NCBI GenBank assembly: GCA_900618425.1 | Contig: UZAN01039522.1 | Location: 38,798-102,797, forward strand | Reading direction: 5' to 3' | DNA length: 64,000 bases | Source of the DNA: Echinostoma caproni | Lineage: Eukaryota > Platyhelminthes > Trematoda > Plagiorchiida > Echinostomatidae | Shown here: one piece after another, positions 1 through 12,616 of the stretch | Layout: every line of letters starts with the position of its first letter | How positions within the stretch are numbered: position 1 is the stretch's first letter | Program-made: the position numbers and the translations under genes | Notes under the pieces: model-generated | What the model saw: only the letters and a program-made list of their open reading frames with translations | Databases searched by the model: none | Told to the model about the DNA's origin: nothing

Positions 1-1186
1 ATCGTGTGATATCTTGTTGTGTATACATTGTGATCAAACGAGATCCGGACACAACAGGTACTCTGTGAGGTATCGGTTCTGATCCGCAGTGCTTTCCAGC
101 TTTTCAATTAATGAACAATTTGGTCTTTAAACGACGAAATAGTAATATAAGGTTGCGGAATGGGGAAGCGTTCAATCCATGGTCTGCCTTAAAACACCGA
201 AAATGAGGTATGTAAGTTGATAATTGTGGTGAAATTCGAGCACGCGTCCTCCGCGGTGGTCAGTTAGTGATCTTAAGCCCTCGATCACCACGAGAGAATT
301 ATGTGATCCAAAAATAAATAGGAAGCCCTATAAACACTTTTTATTGTATCCATTATGGAAATGGCTTTCTGTCTATAAACAGCACGTTCCAAAACTGCAG
401 TAGAAATCAGTTGAGAAAATTCACTTTCTCTCCAAATTTTGTGGCCGTTGAAGAATACAGAGAGATATTTTTCAGATAATGTCTGAACCAGACATATACC
501 ATTGTGAACTGGTGAGAGACTGTGAGATGAATGAATTAACTACACAACCAAGACAAATACTGATTTGTCATAAACTATAATGGTTCCGTGACGTGGAGCA
601 CCACGAATTTGCGGTGTACCACGGTCATTGATTCTTTTCCATAAGGTGCACTCTGATGAGATTACTTACTCTCATATGGTAAGGCTATAGACAGAGAAGA
701 CCTGCCACAGTTAGAACTCCCTCGGGAGGTATTTCGTGAGGAAGTCAACGTTCATGATGAGGTGTAGTAAAACGAATGTCGGAAAGTACGAGTAATTTGG
801 AATGTTATCTCTCTGTGGTAGGAGAACAACTAATGTTCCATTCTCTATTCACTTGAATCTGTACTGTTTGAGCAGCCGTGATAATTGCATCACTCATTCG
901 ATTCGTAGCGGAGTCAAAATGAATTGAACAACTAACAATCGTACATGAAATCCAAAGAATTCCTTGTTCAGTTTCACGGAAAAAGTATTACCTTCAACAA
1001 CTCAGTACTGTTTTCTATCCTTTGTTATGCGTTGAATGCACAAACTTATTTTCAAGAAGTGAGGCAATCGGGCGCTATTTGAAGAGATAATTTACCTCGG
1101 ACACAATACATATAGTAAAATACAATCCGCTGATCAATAGAGATTGCACAAATTAAAGTATGATCCAAGGTTTGAACCAAGCTTAC
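1..1186. other. Non-coding, downstream intron of the receptor gene
   Basis: No ORF or recognisable domain on either strand. It should hold the intron leading to the last FN3, membrane and cytoplasmic exons, which I do not find here. Confidence 0.4.
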
Positions 1187-1233
1187 CTGCGTTCCTCTCC
1201 CCGGATAGGAAGCGGAAGATTTATTGGTTAAGT
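1187..1233 (-). CDS. Candidate small receptor exon downstream of the last FN3 exon
   Basis: A 47-base interval with acceptor TTTATCTTGTATAG at 1234 and strong donor ACGCAG|GTAAGC at 1186. Entered in the required phase 1 it is open and reads NLTNKSSASYPGRGTQ, with an NLT sequon, then leaves in phase 0. The low-complexity, Ser/Gly/Pro-rich content fits an interdomain linker between FN3 domains. It is supported only by splice signals and phase and encodes no domain by itself. A chance match is quite possible. Confidence 0.35.
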
Positions 1234-1363
1234 CTATACAAGATAAAACTTAGAAATATACTCGGAAGAGTAAAGCAGCTTAGTTTTCTAACACCACGAA
1301 AACAGAATTAGGCGCAAAACCAAACTGAAATACTACACACGATCCATAAATGCTCATCCTCGT

Positions 1364-1528
1364 TCAAATCAAAACCTTAGCATAGTAGCAAGAGAGGATA
1401 TGAAACTCAAATGTCAGAAATGTTTGCCTCATGTCTTGGTTTCGTAGTGTTTTATCTCCTACAGCTTGTTGGAATGTGTTCACTCGCACCACATACTCCT
1501 TCAGGGTGTACTGAAGGCTATCATGACC
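1364..1528 (-). other. Short open frame, possible repeat-derived coding fragment
   Basis: A 54-codon frame opens just after an in-frame TAG and ends at TGA (1364-1366). It includes LKEYVVRVNTFQQAVGDK, which superficially resembles an FN3 F strand. It does not join the neighbouring exon at 1602 in phase (a stop follows at once). The adjoining sequence to about 1660 also reads well in a different frame (WSMVQGFETFGQ). I suspect a degenerate dispersed element with coding content abutting the exon. Not identified. Confidence 0.25.
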
Positions 1529-1601
1529 CTAGTTGTCATGGTGTAACTTTGTTGAGAAGATCTGAACCCACAATGTAGGATGACATATCTCTAGCACTCA
1601 C

Positions 1602-2030
1602 TCTGCCCAAACGTTTCAAATCCTTGTACCATGCTCCAGCAATACGGGGATGCGGCAAGTGTCGTACTAGTGCCCTCTCGAGCAATTGATGGTATCGGAT
1701 CATTCGACAAATGGGTTTGAATCAGACACACTCCGAACTCGTACTGTGTGCCGGGTCTCAGGCCACGGAGCATCGCCTTAAAATGATTTCCACTCCGTTT
1801 AGTACCCCGATTTCGATTGGGTACAGTTAGATTGACAAGTTCAACATCTCTTTCGTAGGCAGACAGTCCACTGCCACGACCCCTTTGGTGTTCGTTGAAT
1901 CCATCGGCCGTAATGGCGTAGTACTTGATCTGAAATACCATTGAGGGCATTGTTTCAGGAGCAGGAAGGTTGGGTAATTCCCACCCGACGCGAGCCCATG
2001 TGGATCCAACGGCCTGTACCACAAGATTAA
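1602..2030 (-). CDS. Receptor exon: a complete FN3 domain with an expanded basic loop
   Basis: About 143 codons in one exon. The acceptor GATCCCAG at 2031-2032 gives the phase 1 entry required by the exon at 6116 (G+TT, Val). An acceptor at about 2048 would keep a preceding PLIP segment but breaks the phase. FN3 features are NLVVQAVGSTWARVGWELP at the start and LRGLRPGTQYEFGV near the end. Between them lies a long insertion containing HQRGRGSG and the basic run PNRNRGTKRSGNHF, with one NLT sequon. The RPGTQYEFGV segment resembles the fifth FN3 domain of DCC/neogenin. The 3' end is uncertain: CAGA|GTGAGT at 1601 is the stronger donor, CTA|GTACGA at 1667 the weaker. Both leave in phase 1. The 1602-1667 part could be repeat-derived. 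Confidence 0.78.
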
Positions 2031-5000
2031 CTGGGATCAATGGGCCACTGATAGGACGAGATAAGTTGTCTGATAATAATAAACGGCACAGAAACACAAT
2101 TTGGGTTAAAATGTAATGAATGTGTCAAAAATATTAATCTTCTCCATACAGAATAATTTCGAAGAGCCAGGTTTTTGAAAGTTAGGTAATTAAATACGAT
2201 TAAGTAAACTTTGACATGTTAACTTTGATCGAGTGTGAGTAACCGAATGAGACCATATCACACCAAGCCTGCATGGTAATAGCTAGGTATTGATTTTCTG
2301 GTAAGCGCAGCGTAATCCTTGCAGAAGATTTGTTTGTCCAAGTCATGACCAGATGCTCTTATCTACTTTTGTCTAGTATGCGGAGTCTGAAATGGCTGTG
2401 AAGTGCACTTTACGTGACCTTGAGTCCTTATGTACTGCGAAAACGTGCTCGGTATGTACAATAGTAATTGAAATGGTCGATCACAGTTACAAAATATCAC
2501 TTATGTCAGGAGCCATAATATGACCACGGTATATATCTGCAGCATGGGTGACATCTTATTATTGCTTGGATTTCGGAGAAAAATATTTGCGCAGAATGCA
2601 CAGATAAGTAAATCTAGTGGAGGTGCAATGGGTAGTTTCAGTTTCAATATCACCATCAACAAAAGCACAGAAATTACACATGAACACTTATCACTACTTT
2701 TTTGGTTGAAAAAGCACGGTTTTTTTGTCCAAGTTTTCTCCAGTTCGCAAAGGCTAAAAGCTCTTGAAAAGAGGCAGAGATAGATTGTCGTACACATGGA
2801 TATTGCACCTCAATATAACGTCTAGTTATTGAACGATAAAACGGTCTTCGGCTACTGTATCCATAAAAGCCGCGAGGATAGTGTCCAAGGTCCTGATGGT
2901 TGAATGTACTGTTCAGTAGCCTGTCTTGTAGTTTTTGTGATGGACAATACCACAACAACAGCTCGAATTTCATACTTATAAATTACAGTCACTGATTGGC
3001 TGGGGTTTTCTTTCTGAACATCTACCGTGTGCTTCTTAGATCGAACAAACGGAAGCAAAGATGATTTGCATAATAGTCACTACTAACGATTTCAGATAGT
3101 TATTTGCTGAAATATATTTTTTTAATTTGTTAATTAGTAACAGCAACCTTGTTTTTCCATTTCTTCACAGGTCCGTGTTCGGAGAATTGTACTAGTTAAG
3201 TAATCCACTTGGTTTGTTTTAGGCCAAACAAATCGATGATTGCAATCGAATGCCACATTTGAAACGGAGAATAGTATATGAAGTAACATCACCAATGGGG
3301 GGTTGGTGTCGTAATATATTTATTCGTCCGGCCTGTAGCCACTTTCATTTTAATCATTCCATCAATTGCATATGACCCTCGTGGCGCTTGTATTGTTGCA
3401 ATTCTACCAGAGTTGATTAAAAACGCGATTCGATTTCCTTATATCAAAGGGAAACGGTCCTCGCCAAGTCCAAACGATAGACTGAAGACATTATTCGGAT
3501 TACACTCTACGCCATCGTTTCGTAAGCTCCGGGGGAAAATCAAAAAAGTATTTTTCCAAACAAAATAATAAATTACTTTTAGGTTTGCTCGAGATTGTGT
3601 CTATAGGCTCTTGATGAACCTCTCGGTGTCTGATTGACCAAAGCTTCTATCTTGCATCTCCACTGTACCGATGGTTGAAACACTGAAGCCAAATTATCTT
3701 ATCCCGTCTTCAACTTCCTACACGTTTTAAATTAAATGTATGTCAATGTTTGAGCAAACTAGTTGGACTGAAAGTGAGTGAGCCCGCCAGCAGATAAGTA
3801 AGCAAGTGAATTTTGCCTTACTCATAGTAAATAGCCGATCCATTATAGGAAACTACAGGCAACGCGTCAGTTAATCATTTTGTTTGTCTACCAATTACTC
3901 AGTAACTCCTTTCTAAGCAGCAAGATAAAAGAAAGAGCTGCTTAAATCGAAACTGCCTATTACTATGAATTGATTAATAGTCATTCATTCTTTGTCACAT
4001 AGCACCGTTCTTAAATCGGACGATTCACACACTCAAATTATAAAATAAAAAGCAGCCATGTAAATATTTAATGCTTGTCCTTTTTCATTGTTCCCCGCGC
4101 ACGCCAAACACCTTTCTACAAACAATTATAACACTGGTCTGGTCCCAGCAACTTGCCGACCTCCGTCCGTCAGTCGGTCGTTCCATCAGAGACTGCTCTG
4201 GAATACTCATCAGGCCATGGATCCGTGGTTGATTGGCAGCGCAGTTCTAACCGGAAGCTGGGCAAAAATTAGCCAGGAAACCGCGGGGTGATAGTGTATG
4301 AGGTTAATTGACCGGACACGTTATCATTCAAGCTGTGAGTTTGTGCATTCCTTAAATCGAGCAAGTTGTCTGATGCGCTGTTGCTAACACGATTCCCCGA
4401 AAATTGTTAGTCATGCTAGTTAGCCGGTGAAAGGTTCCATGAGGTACACATCCATGCACGCGCACACACGCACGGCATAAGAGCACACATTGTAAACCAT
4501 CTGTCAGTGGAACCTGGCCATCGGCAAGCAACTGACCTGGCAGACCGAGAATCCCACCCCCCATCTATGTTCAGACAGATTGCCCATAAACACACACAAA
4601 TGGAGAGAGAGCCAAATGGTGCCCGAAAGGTCGTGTAAGGAGCCGGACCACTGTACGTCTAACAGATGAGAAGGTAAAAGCTAATGAGCATGAATCCCGT
4701 ATCTGGTGTGCGTGCTGACAATTACATTCCCTTCAAATCAGAAATAATTGATAACAATGTTTTGCCTGTCTACAATCAGTTTCTATGGTGAAGTGCCTGG
4801 CGTCATGCTCATATTCACTTCAGCATATCCGAGCATGAACAAATTCTGTCGGAAAGGCAAGACTGCAGTTGCTAATTTGATCAACGACCGACGAATACAT
4901 GCAGTTGGTATTTGATTGTTTTTCATCAGCCAGTTGAAGAAAATTAGTTTAAAGGGATACTTTACAATTTAAATGAACTGCTCATTGCAACAGAAACTTC

Positions 5001-6115
5001 AATCATTGCTTACGAAAGGTAAAACGTTTGTTAGGTGTGTACATCGGATATTTTGATCTGTTCCGCGAACTCTTAAATATAGTGAGTCGAAAACATTAAT
5101 AAACCTGCGATGTATGAACAGATCGTCATCGTTTTAACGTGATTCATCCTGTCTGCAGTTGGTTCTTCTGTAATCAAATAATTGCAAACGGATGCTGGAG
5201 AAATGGTCAAAGTAGGATGCAGCAGGATCTCATTCGGTCTCATCTCAGCTTTACATTTTCCTCTTCAGATGATGTGATACCATAAACCGTCCGCATTGAA
5301 CTGTTTTTCAGTAATTGTAAAACAGAGGTGAACATATGAATGAACTCGGGAATCAGTTACAAACACCATCATCACCGTATTAAGTTATGGCTACCATTTA
5401 AAACAGGGGAGTGAGCATTGTTTTTACTTGCATTGTCTGTGCGAGTTCACATACCCCAGAAGGTGCATGTTCCCTGTTGTAGAATACAAACGAAAACTCT
5501 ATTGCAATTTAAACGCAGCATTACCGAATAAACGATCAATTGTATACCTGTTCAACTTGATTTCACGATACTTCTGACCTTCGTTATATTCGTCATTAAG
5601 GTTAATTGTGCGTGGGAAATTCATTCATCTCACCAGCCATGACGATTTTGAAACGCAAGGTAGGAGTGTGATAGTCGGAATGTGAAGCACGTCAGTGCAT
5701 AAGTAACTGAATAAGATTGACGGATCCACAAGTGACTTTTGACTTGACCAATATTCCAGTTATGAACGATCGAGTGACTGACCGCAGTGAACTAGAAATC
5801 GCCAACCCCGGACAAATACACAAGCACAGCAAAGGTCACCATTTATTTATACAAAGACACACCGACAATGGAACAAATTACGGAAAACTCTAATGAGTGT
5901 ATTCGTAGGCCACTATCAACAATAACAATGGTATTGTTATCACCATAACCCGATCACAAACATCGTTTCGAGCCATGAAGGCGGACACGACTATTCGTCA
6001 TGTGCATAACAGAACGACTGGATCACAACAGCTCATTTTGTGTTGATCATTTGAAACGATGGATTTGGTTGTACACCTAACGATGTAAGGGGAACTGATT
6101 AAACGCGGGACTCAC
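2031..6115. other. Receptor intron, no recognised content
   Basis: About 4.1 kb between the exons at 6116 and 2030. There are scattered short open frames and no domain. A CA/CG-rich patch lies near 4450-4600. I see no exon with consistent phase here. Confidence 0.5.
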
Positions 6116-6214
6116 CTGTCATGGAACTGAGTGTTCGAGTTACGGTATAGGCAGCAGGTCCTTCACCCAACTGCGTGACTGCAATCACTCGAATATAATA
6201 AATGGTTCCTGGTC
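6116..6214 (-). CDS. Receptor exon: F-G strands of an FN3 domain
   Basis: A 33-codon exon with a strong pyrimidine-rich acceptor (TCTTCCTCTCCCTCGACTGCTCGCAG) and donor GACAG|GTGAGT at 6115. It enters in phase 1, making Arg across the junction, so the protein reads ENL-R-PGTIYYIRVIAVTQ, then LGEGPAAYTVTRT. This is the FN3 E-F-G core with Y-x-x-R-V-x-A and G-E-G. It ends in phase 1. It completes the domain begun at 10330. Short, GC-balanced and with clean boundaries on both sides, it is one of the best supported exons here. Confidence 0.88.
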
Positions 6215-9200
6215 CTGCGAGCAGTCGAGGGAGAGGAAGATTGATAATCAGAAATGAAACAATGATCAAAGGCGGAGTTTATTGCTATTGTTCACTCGTT
6301 CGTCAATCAAATTCAGTCAAGGGCCTTTTTCACTTTCCGACCAGGGAGTGGCTGATTTAAGTTTCAGCCCAGTAGTTCGATTCGCATTTTATTCATTCTC
6401 ATGTAAAAGGAGGGATATTGATAAATTTGATATATTTCTGATTTTACCTTCACCGGAAACTATTTTGTTTGCCAATATATATTGCAACTAGTAAGTAGAA
6501 AAATGGTGATATTCCTGTGCAAATTAAGCTAAAATAGCATTCCGAAAGACTGCTACTCTGCAATCAGAAATGCAGATTTGTTTTTAGTGTAACCAGCGTT
6601 AACATTGATGCCATAATTTTGTAATTTCCGAAGAACCTAATAATCGAGAAACAGTGGCATTTCATTACTTCATCCGCAAATAAAAGCAGATAGGTTCCAG
6701 GGAAAAGATTTACAAGAAACATATTATTTCAGGTCTTTCCAGAATATGAGAAATTCTCATAAGATTAGCATTGTGACTCAAATCACATTACGTACGAATT
6801 GGTGATCCATGCACGCAACACAGATTACTCATAGACAAAGTCACCGCACACCACCTTCCGATCCATTCACGAATTTCATACATCTTACTTTGTACGATTT
6901 TGGACCAGCGGGCTACCATGCGTGAGCACTTCTCACACAGCGTATGCATCTGTTCCGTTTACATCCCACTACTCTGTCGCCCGTGTTTTATCTTACCGAC
7001 TTTCGAAGTTCACTTAATTTCTCGCCCCTGGCCAATACGGTTAAATGACTTGCCTGACTCCAGTTGATTCCGATTTCAACGCGTCTGTCTCGTAAACCTA
7101 GCACTATCTCAGGTGAAAAAGCTCGATAGACAAATGTGAACGACACGCAACTATGTTTTCTGAATTGTTCTACAATAAGTTGAAAGTATTTCTACAGCCA
7201 GAAGTTCCACCCTTATTGACATTGTGGTTCAGTTTTGTCCGGTTTGTAGAACGTTAAGGTATACCAAAGATGTGCAAAAGTAAAAGAAGAACACAGTACA
7301 CAAACATCAGTTTAGTTGCCTTAATGACGTTGGTCAACCAATCCTTTTCACGTATTAATCGCTTTATTCGAAACTCTTGACTCACTTTGGTGGTAAACAC
7401 TGTAATAACCGCCGAAAACATATCACGCACCCTTCCTATGGCGACCCATTCCACTTTTGATATTCCAAATCTCAGCACCAAGGTTGGCGCCAACTCTGAC
7501 TATACTGTAGGTCTTCCTGAATGCTGATTGTATCCACTCAACTGTGTAACAGATATATATATATGTATATGTCTTTCTACCCCATCAAGAGGTCTCATTA
7601 TCGGTGATTTAGTCAACCACACCTCGTAAAGTTGGCCACAGCACAATAAATCCCATCGTGTTGTTTTCCTGTTGGAACACAACAAAGCGACCGGATAGTC
7701 GCGTTATTTCAGCTTCGGGCGGTAAGCAATGAAAAGAACTTTGATCTTTTTATTTCAGTTTATTGATTGTACACCCCTCTCCTCCGCTCTGGTAATGAAA
7801 TTATCTTGTACTAAAGTTATTCCCTTGAAATATCTGATTTTGAAGATCCAAATAAGGATACTGGTGTTACACCTCAAGTTGTGATGCTAAGTGCGTAGCC
7901 AAACTACAAACTATTCCACTTTTAGTTGTGTTCAATTATCTACGCATTGGCCATCAGGTATTGATGATGAACAGTGATATCCTTTAAAGAAAACTGCTTT
8001 GTCGAGTGGAATTTCCTTTCAATAGTTGGTACTTTGTGGGCATATTGACTCCACACTGGGTGAGGTAGTAATGTCAGAGACATGCAAAACTGATCAGCCT
8101 AGTTTGCTAGGATAACAGTGAAGCGCTCTAATCCATTGTGATTTAACATATGAATAGGAAATATGAACGAACGCATTTATGTGAACGCAATCTAAGGAGC
8201 ATAGGCACAGGCTTCCGAATACCCGATACCAAACGGACTTTTTTTCTACAAGCTTATCACTCTACTGTAATTCGATCTGGACCACATGCCATTTTGTGCT
8301 TTTGATGAATGGACCGAGTTTCGGTTTATACAATCACAACCTAGCACACGTTGCGAGATTTTCGGTTTTGGACTCTTGGCTACCCATCGGATTGAAAAAC
8401 GATGAGGTGGAGCACAGAGTAATTGGGAAACCGAGGATCATCATAAATATGATGAATGCAGTTAAATTAATTCTGTGAAGGAAGTGAGTTTGAGCAACAG
8501 CACCTTATGTGATGAATATGACGAAATACCCTGACCAAGGTTTTCACAACATCATGCGAGGTAATAATTTGATCACTCTTGACCTTCTTTCATCCTTTAC
8601 CTTCGTTGCCAAATCTCGCATGTTGATATAGTTCACATGGGAAAATGTGCAAAACATGTCTTCTCCATCACAATCTGCGTGGGTAGAGTAATTTCTTCAG
8701 TTTGCCCCGGCAATTACCAGAACCTCTGTACAGTTGTTTTGAATGAAACTGCACAATAAGTCCTAGTTTTTCAGTTCACAAATCATTCTTTACAGGGCAA
8801 AATTCACCCATGTAACGAGCAGCTCGCTTGTCTCCTACGGTTTAAAAGGTAATCATGTGATGGATTGTCGTCAGCTTATAACCGGCTAGTTATATGAACA
8901 CAACATATTTTGGCCGTTTAAATGTATTACATTCAGATGGCTTAATCAAAATTTAAAAAAGAAAATCCAAACTTGATTTGATCTTTCTAGTCTATTCGAA
9001 CAATTTAACTGATCTGTCCGTTTCGATACTGATGATTGAATACTAAATTTTTCTCTCGTTTCATTCAAACACACTTTTGTATCACAAACGAATATTGATA
9101 CAATTGATCTTAAAAAATACTTTGGGCTGTTCAACTGAGTGCTCCACAGAAATCATTGATCAGTCAATAAAGCTTGTAACATTTTGGTACAAAGAATGTT

Positions 9201-10020
9201 TCGGTGTGATTGACATGAATATTTAATGTTATGGCGTACCAAATTATAGAACTCCGAAAAAGCATTGCGGTCATTTCATGATCGGAACAAAAACGGAAAT
9301 ATTTGGATGAAAATTTCAATGGACAGCTCTTGATCGCTCGAAGATCGGGCAAAAGAATTAACCTTAAATGAATTCTTGCATAAAATTCTTAATTCATTTG
9401 ACATTCAAGGAGCGTGCTAGAGAAAGAAAAGCTTTGAAAAAGTGATTTCATGTGTGACAGATGACAACACTGTGGATTGGGAGTCAAAACGGTTTCGAGA
9501 CACAAACATAGCATCAAATCATCCTGGCCTATTTGTTGAACTTGACAATCCGTTTGCAAATGCTTCATCACCAGCAGAGATACTATTTTCCAAGCTTGTG
9601 TTCCAAAAGAGCATCGATGGCTTTTTCAACACTAGTATAGTGTCATTGCAGACAAGGCTATATTAGCATGTGGATACCCACCAAACTCCAATGGAGTTGG
9701 AATCATAGAAAAACAACCCACAGATATCCTTTTTCCGTGAAGAGAACCGGCAATACAAGTAAGCGTTTAATTTTGAAGAGGCTTCTAACGGACGGATGTG
9801 AAATATTGAAGGGCTTCTCCGGAACGGTAGAGGTAAAACACTCTTCCAAAAGTATGTGGCAATCTAGCATTTATCAGAGCAAAGAATGAATACTACCTAC
9901 TCCCTGCAACTACGTCTGTTTCAGTTGAAAACTTCATGGTTTCCGAATATTGCATGGTCACACATATCAAATTGGAGGACATAAAGTAAGATCTTGCTTG
10001 AAGTTAGATGAGAGACTCAC
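6215..10020. other. Receptor intron, no recognised content
   Basis: About 3.8 kb, AT-rich. A short (AT)n tract lies at 7553-7570. The open frames (such as 9442-9666 plus) have no recognisable domain or codon signal. Confidence 0.5.
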
Positions 10021-10330
10021 GTAAGTTCTCTATCAAATACTCTGTTTGATCGCCACGAACAGTGTCTTCCGCCGGCCCCGGATGCATATCGCCCCATCGG
10101 ATCAGGTATTTGGTGCCCGAGGGTAAGTAGCCCTGTGTGTCTTTCTCGTGCTTGTTAACAGAGAGACTGATACGCATAGGACGTGCCGAAGGTTCGGCCG
10201 TTCTACTTGGACCATTGCGCAACCCGACCATGATCAGATCACTTTCGGTTTCCGGGTTCACTCGTCTCAGTGCTACGGTCCATTTCAAATGAATGCTATT
10301 TTGTGTAGCGGTGGCACGCAGATTGTGTAT
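10021..10330 (-). CDS. Receptor exon: first part of an FN3 domain with an expanded loop
   Basis: About 103 codons. The acceptor CGCATTAG at 10331 is followed in phase 0 by IHNLRATATQNSIHLKW, a textbook FN3 A-B strand with the core Trp. The donor is TTAC|GTGAGT at 10020 and the exon leaves in phase 1. Between the B-C region and the YLIENL strand lies an insertion of roughly 45 residues, rich in Arg, Ser and Pro (for example NGPSRTAEPSARPMR) with a KHEKD segment. The finished domain is therefore about 136 residues with the next exon, against about 95 for a usual FN3 domain. A later acceptor (AAAATAG, exon from about 10297) would drop the conserved A strand, so I chose 10330. Confidence 0.85.
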
Positions 10331-12097
10331 CTAATGCGGATATATGTAGAAGAAAAACACGGGAATAAAAGTGTAACCGTTTAACAATCTGTTCTGATTT
10401 GTTAACGTATTCTACCGTTGTCTAAAATATCATTATTTGTGAGTGATTTTTTCTAAAACACCCTAGTTTGCTATTTGAGTAGTGTATACAAGCCATGTGT
10501 CCCATTATGCTATTTCAATACGGTAGAAAATAACGATGACGGGATAAGCAACATGGAGGTAACTTGGGGGATCATACTCATAGGCCAGAGATCAAAATTT
10601 AATCATTCATATTAGATCGATCAATGACCAATGAACTGTGCGTGACCTAATTTCATTCCTTCAGTAAAAAGAGCGATATTTACTGAAATCGGGTTTATTC
10701 ATATGGATGTTCGACCTTGGTGATAAGAGAATAATTTGAAATATTAAATGTCGGAAAGATGAAGCGTTAGATTTATCTCAACCGCGTTCCAATAAATGAT
10801 AAATACCCAAAGTAAATAATAACTGAGTCATATGGTATTCGGTAAACACAGGACATTTGATGTCAAAGCTCATTTCGGATCAGCCATTTTACTGGGATAA
10901 ATTACGTTAAACACTACTGAAGACTGATTGTTCCCATAAAGTACCCCGACTTATGACAATAAAGATGAATAAATCACACTCCACTGCCAAACGAAACGAC
11001 GTAGTCAATCGGTGGTCAGAGGAGGTAGAGTGGTGCAGTTAGACAATCAATTCCATCAACTGATTACAATTTGGTATCTCGCCTCTCCCGTCTCAATTTT
11101 ATTACGAAACTTGACTTGGATCGCCAATCATACTATTATCGTTGATTTTTGTTATTTTATTAACTAATAAATCAATACTTATACTTACTGGATATGCAAT
11201 GGTCCAGTCAGTATCAAGGAAGTAGAGTGCATGCAGTCAAAGATTGCTTGCGAAAGTCCAAAATGGGGAGATGAGCAACGGCGGAGGGGATTCGACATCA
11301 CAACCTCTGGGTTGCCATAATGATGAGTGAACTACTCGGGCATCGCTGGATAGAGAAACTGCAGAAGATAATTACTCGCTTCAGTTGTTTTTAATAAACA
11401 AAAGAAATATTTCAGTATCTATCACTTAAAGTCAATCAGTCTGGATTGGCTCGGAGTAGATGAAAACTATGGTGCTTCGTTTGAAATTCCGCGTGTAAAT
11501 GCCTACTGCGAAAAAAGAAGTGTTATATGTTGTTACCAACAAACAAAACAGTGCGCGAAGCTAATACCTTCTAGAGAAAACTAGTCAATTAATGCTAAAA
11601 GATTACACTATTCATTGGAAGATATCATGTAAGGTATTGAAGACAATCGGAGTTGCCGATTAGCTATTGTGTTAACATTCTATGAAAGTTGATCGCTGTA
11701 TAAAACTGTATTTGTCCAACGCGGAGGAAACAGGCCGAGAAATGGTTGCATCATGATACGGCTTCTAAAAGATCAAATTAGTTTCATATCATCGCGATTG
11801 GTGATGAACGGAACCGTGGTTTGTTGCCGTCAGAAGAAGGGGGTGCTAAATGAGATGTCTGTGATCCCACCTTTTACAGAGCCATTCCGTACACAATGGT
11901 TCGGAAGTAACAAGCACAGTTCATTCGACAGAACCGACAATCAATCGGATTTTTAGGGTTGTGCATGGACGTCACGTAAACTGGGCTCATTCCCCACTGA
12001 CCACAGACACTATAGGATCTGGTTAATCGACAAAACAATCTGTTCACGAACAGTGTGTCACAGAGATGTGGCAAACGAGACCCGCGGGGATTCCCAA

Positions 12098-12112
12098 GTG
12101 TGTGTGTGTGTG
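12098..12112. repeat. (TG)n simple repeat
   Basis: About seven TG units, directly readable; one of three Z-DNA-type tracts within 530 bases. Confidence 0.9.
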
Positions 12113-12383
12113 ACCATTCATGCTGTCCCACCGCCTATGTGCTCTCGCGCGGTTTCTATCTCGAGTGCATTCTAGCCACATCGGGACAGCGAGCGAGAGA
12201 GATTGTGTGTTAGTTGCGCACCAAGGTGTGTAAAGTAAACACCTTTCAGAGGTCCAAGGGGGATGTTAGCGTAAACAAAATATAATGCGGTTCTATAGTC
12301 CACTCTGGCAAATGAGACTGACTGGTCCCCGTTGGGAATCCCACATCATAGAAGGTGGGTAGTGAATGTGCAAGTGCACACAC

Positions 12384-12396
12384 TCGCGCGCGCGCA
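12384..12396. repeat. (CG)n simple repeat
   Basis: A run of about six CG dinucleotides, unusual in this AT-rich surrounding. Confidence 0.9.
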
Positions 12397-12590
12397 TGAT
12401 AGTAGTCATGCGGGGAAGAAACAAGGTCATTCCAAATCGGTTATTTTGCACCTCAAATAAAAAGTAGGGTTGGGAGAATGCAAATAATAAAATACACCGT
12501 TGAATGTATATTCTTTTCCAAGCCTGCGGTCCATTCTAAGCTTTTATCTGTGATATACATACAAGTCCCAGACATTTCCCACTCTCACCT

Positions 12591-12616
12591 GTGTGTGTGT
12601 GTGCGCGCGCGCGCAC
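12591..12616. repeat. Compound (GT)n(GC)n simple repeat
   Basis: About six to seven GT units run straight into about six GC units, giving 26 bases of strictly alternating purine and pyrimidine. Confidence 0.9.
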
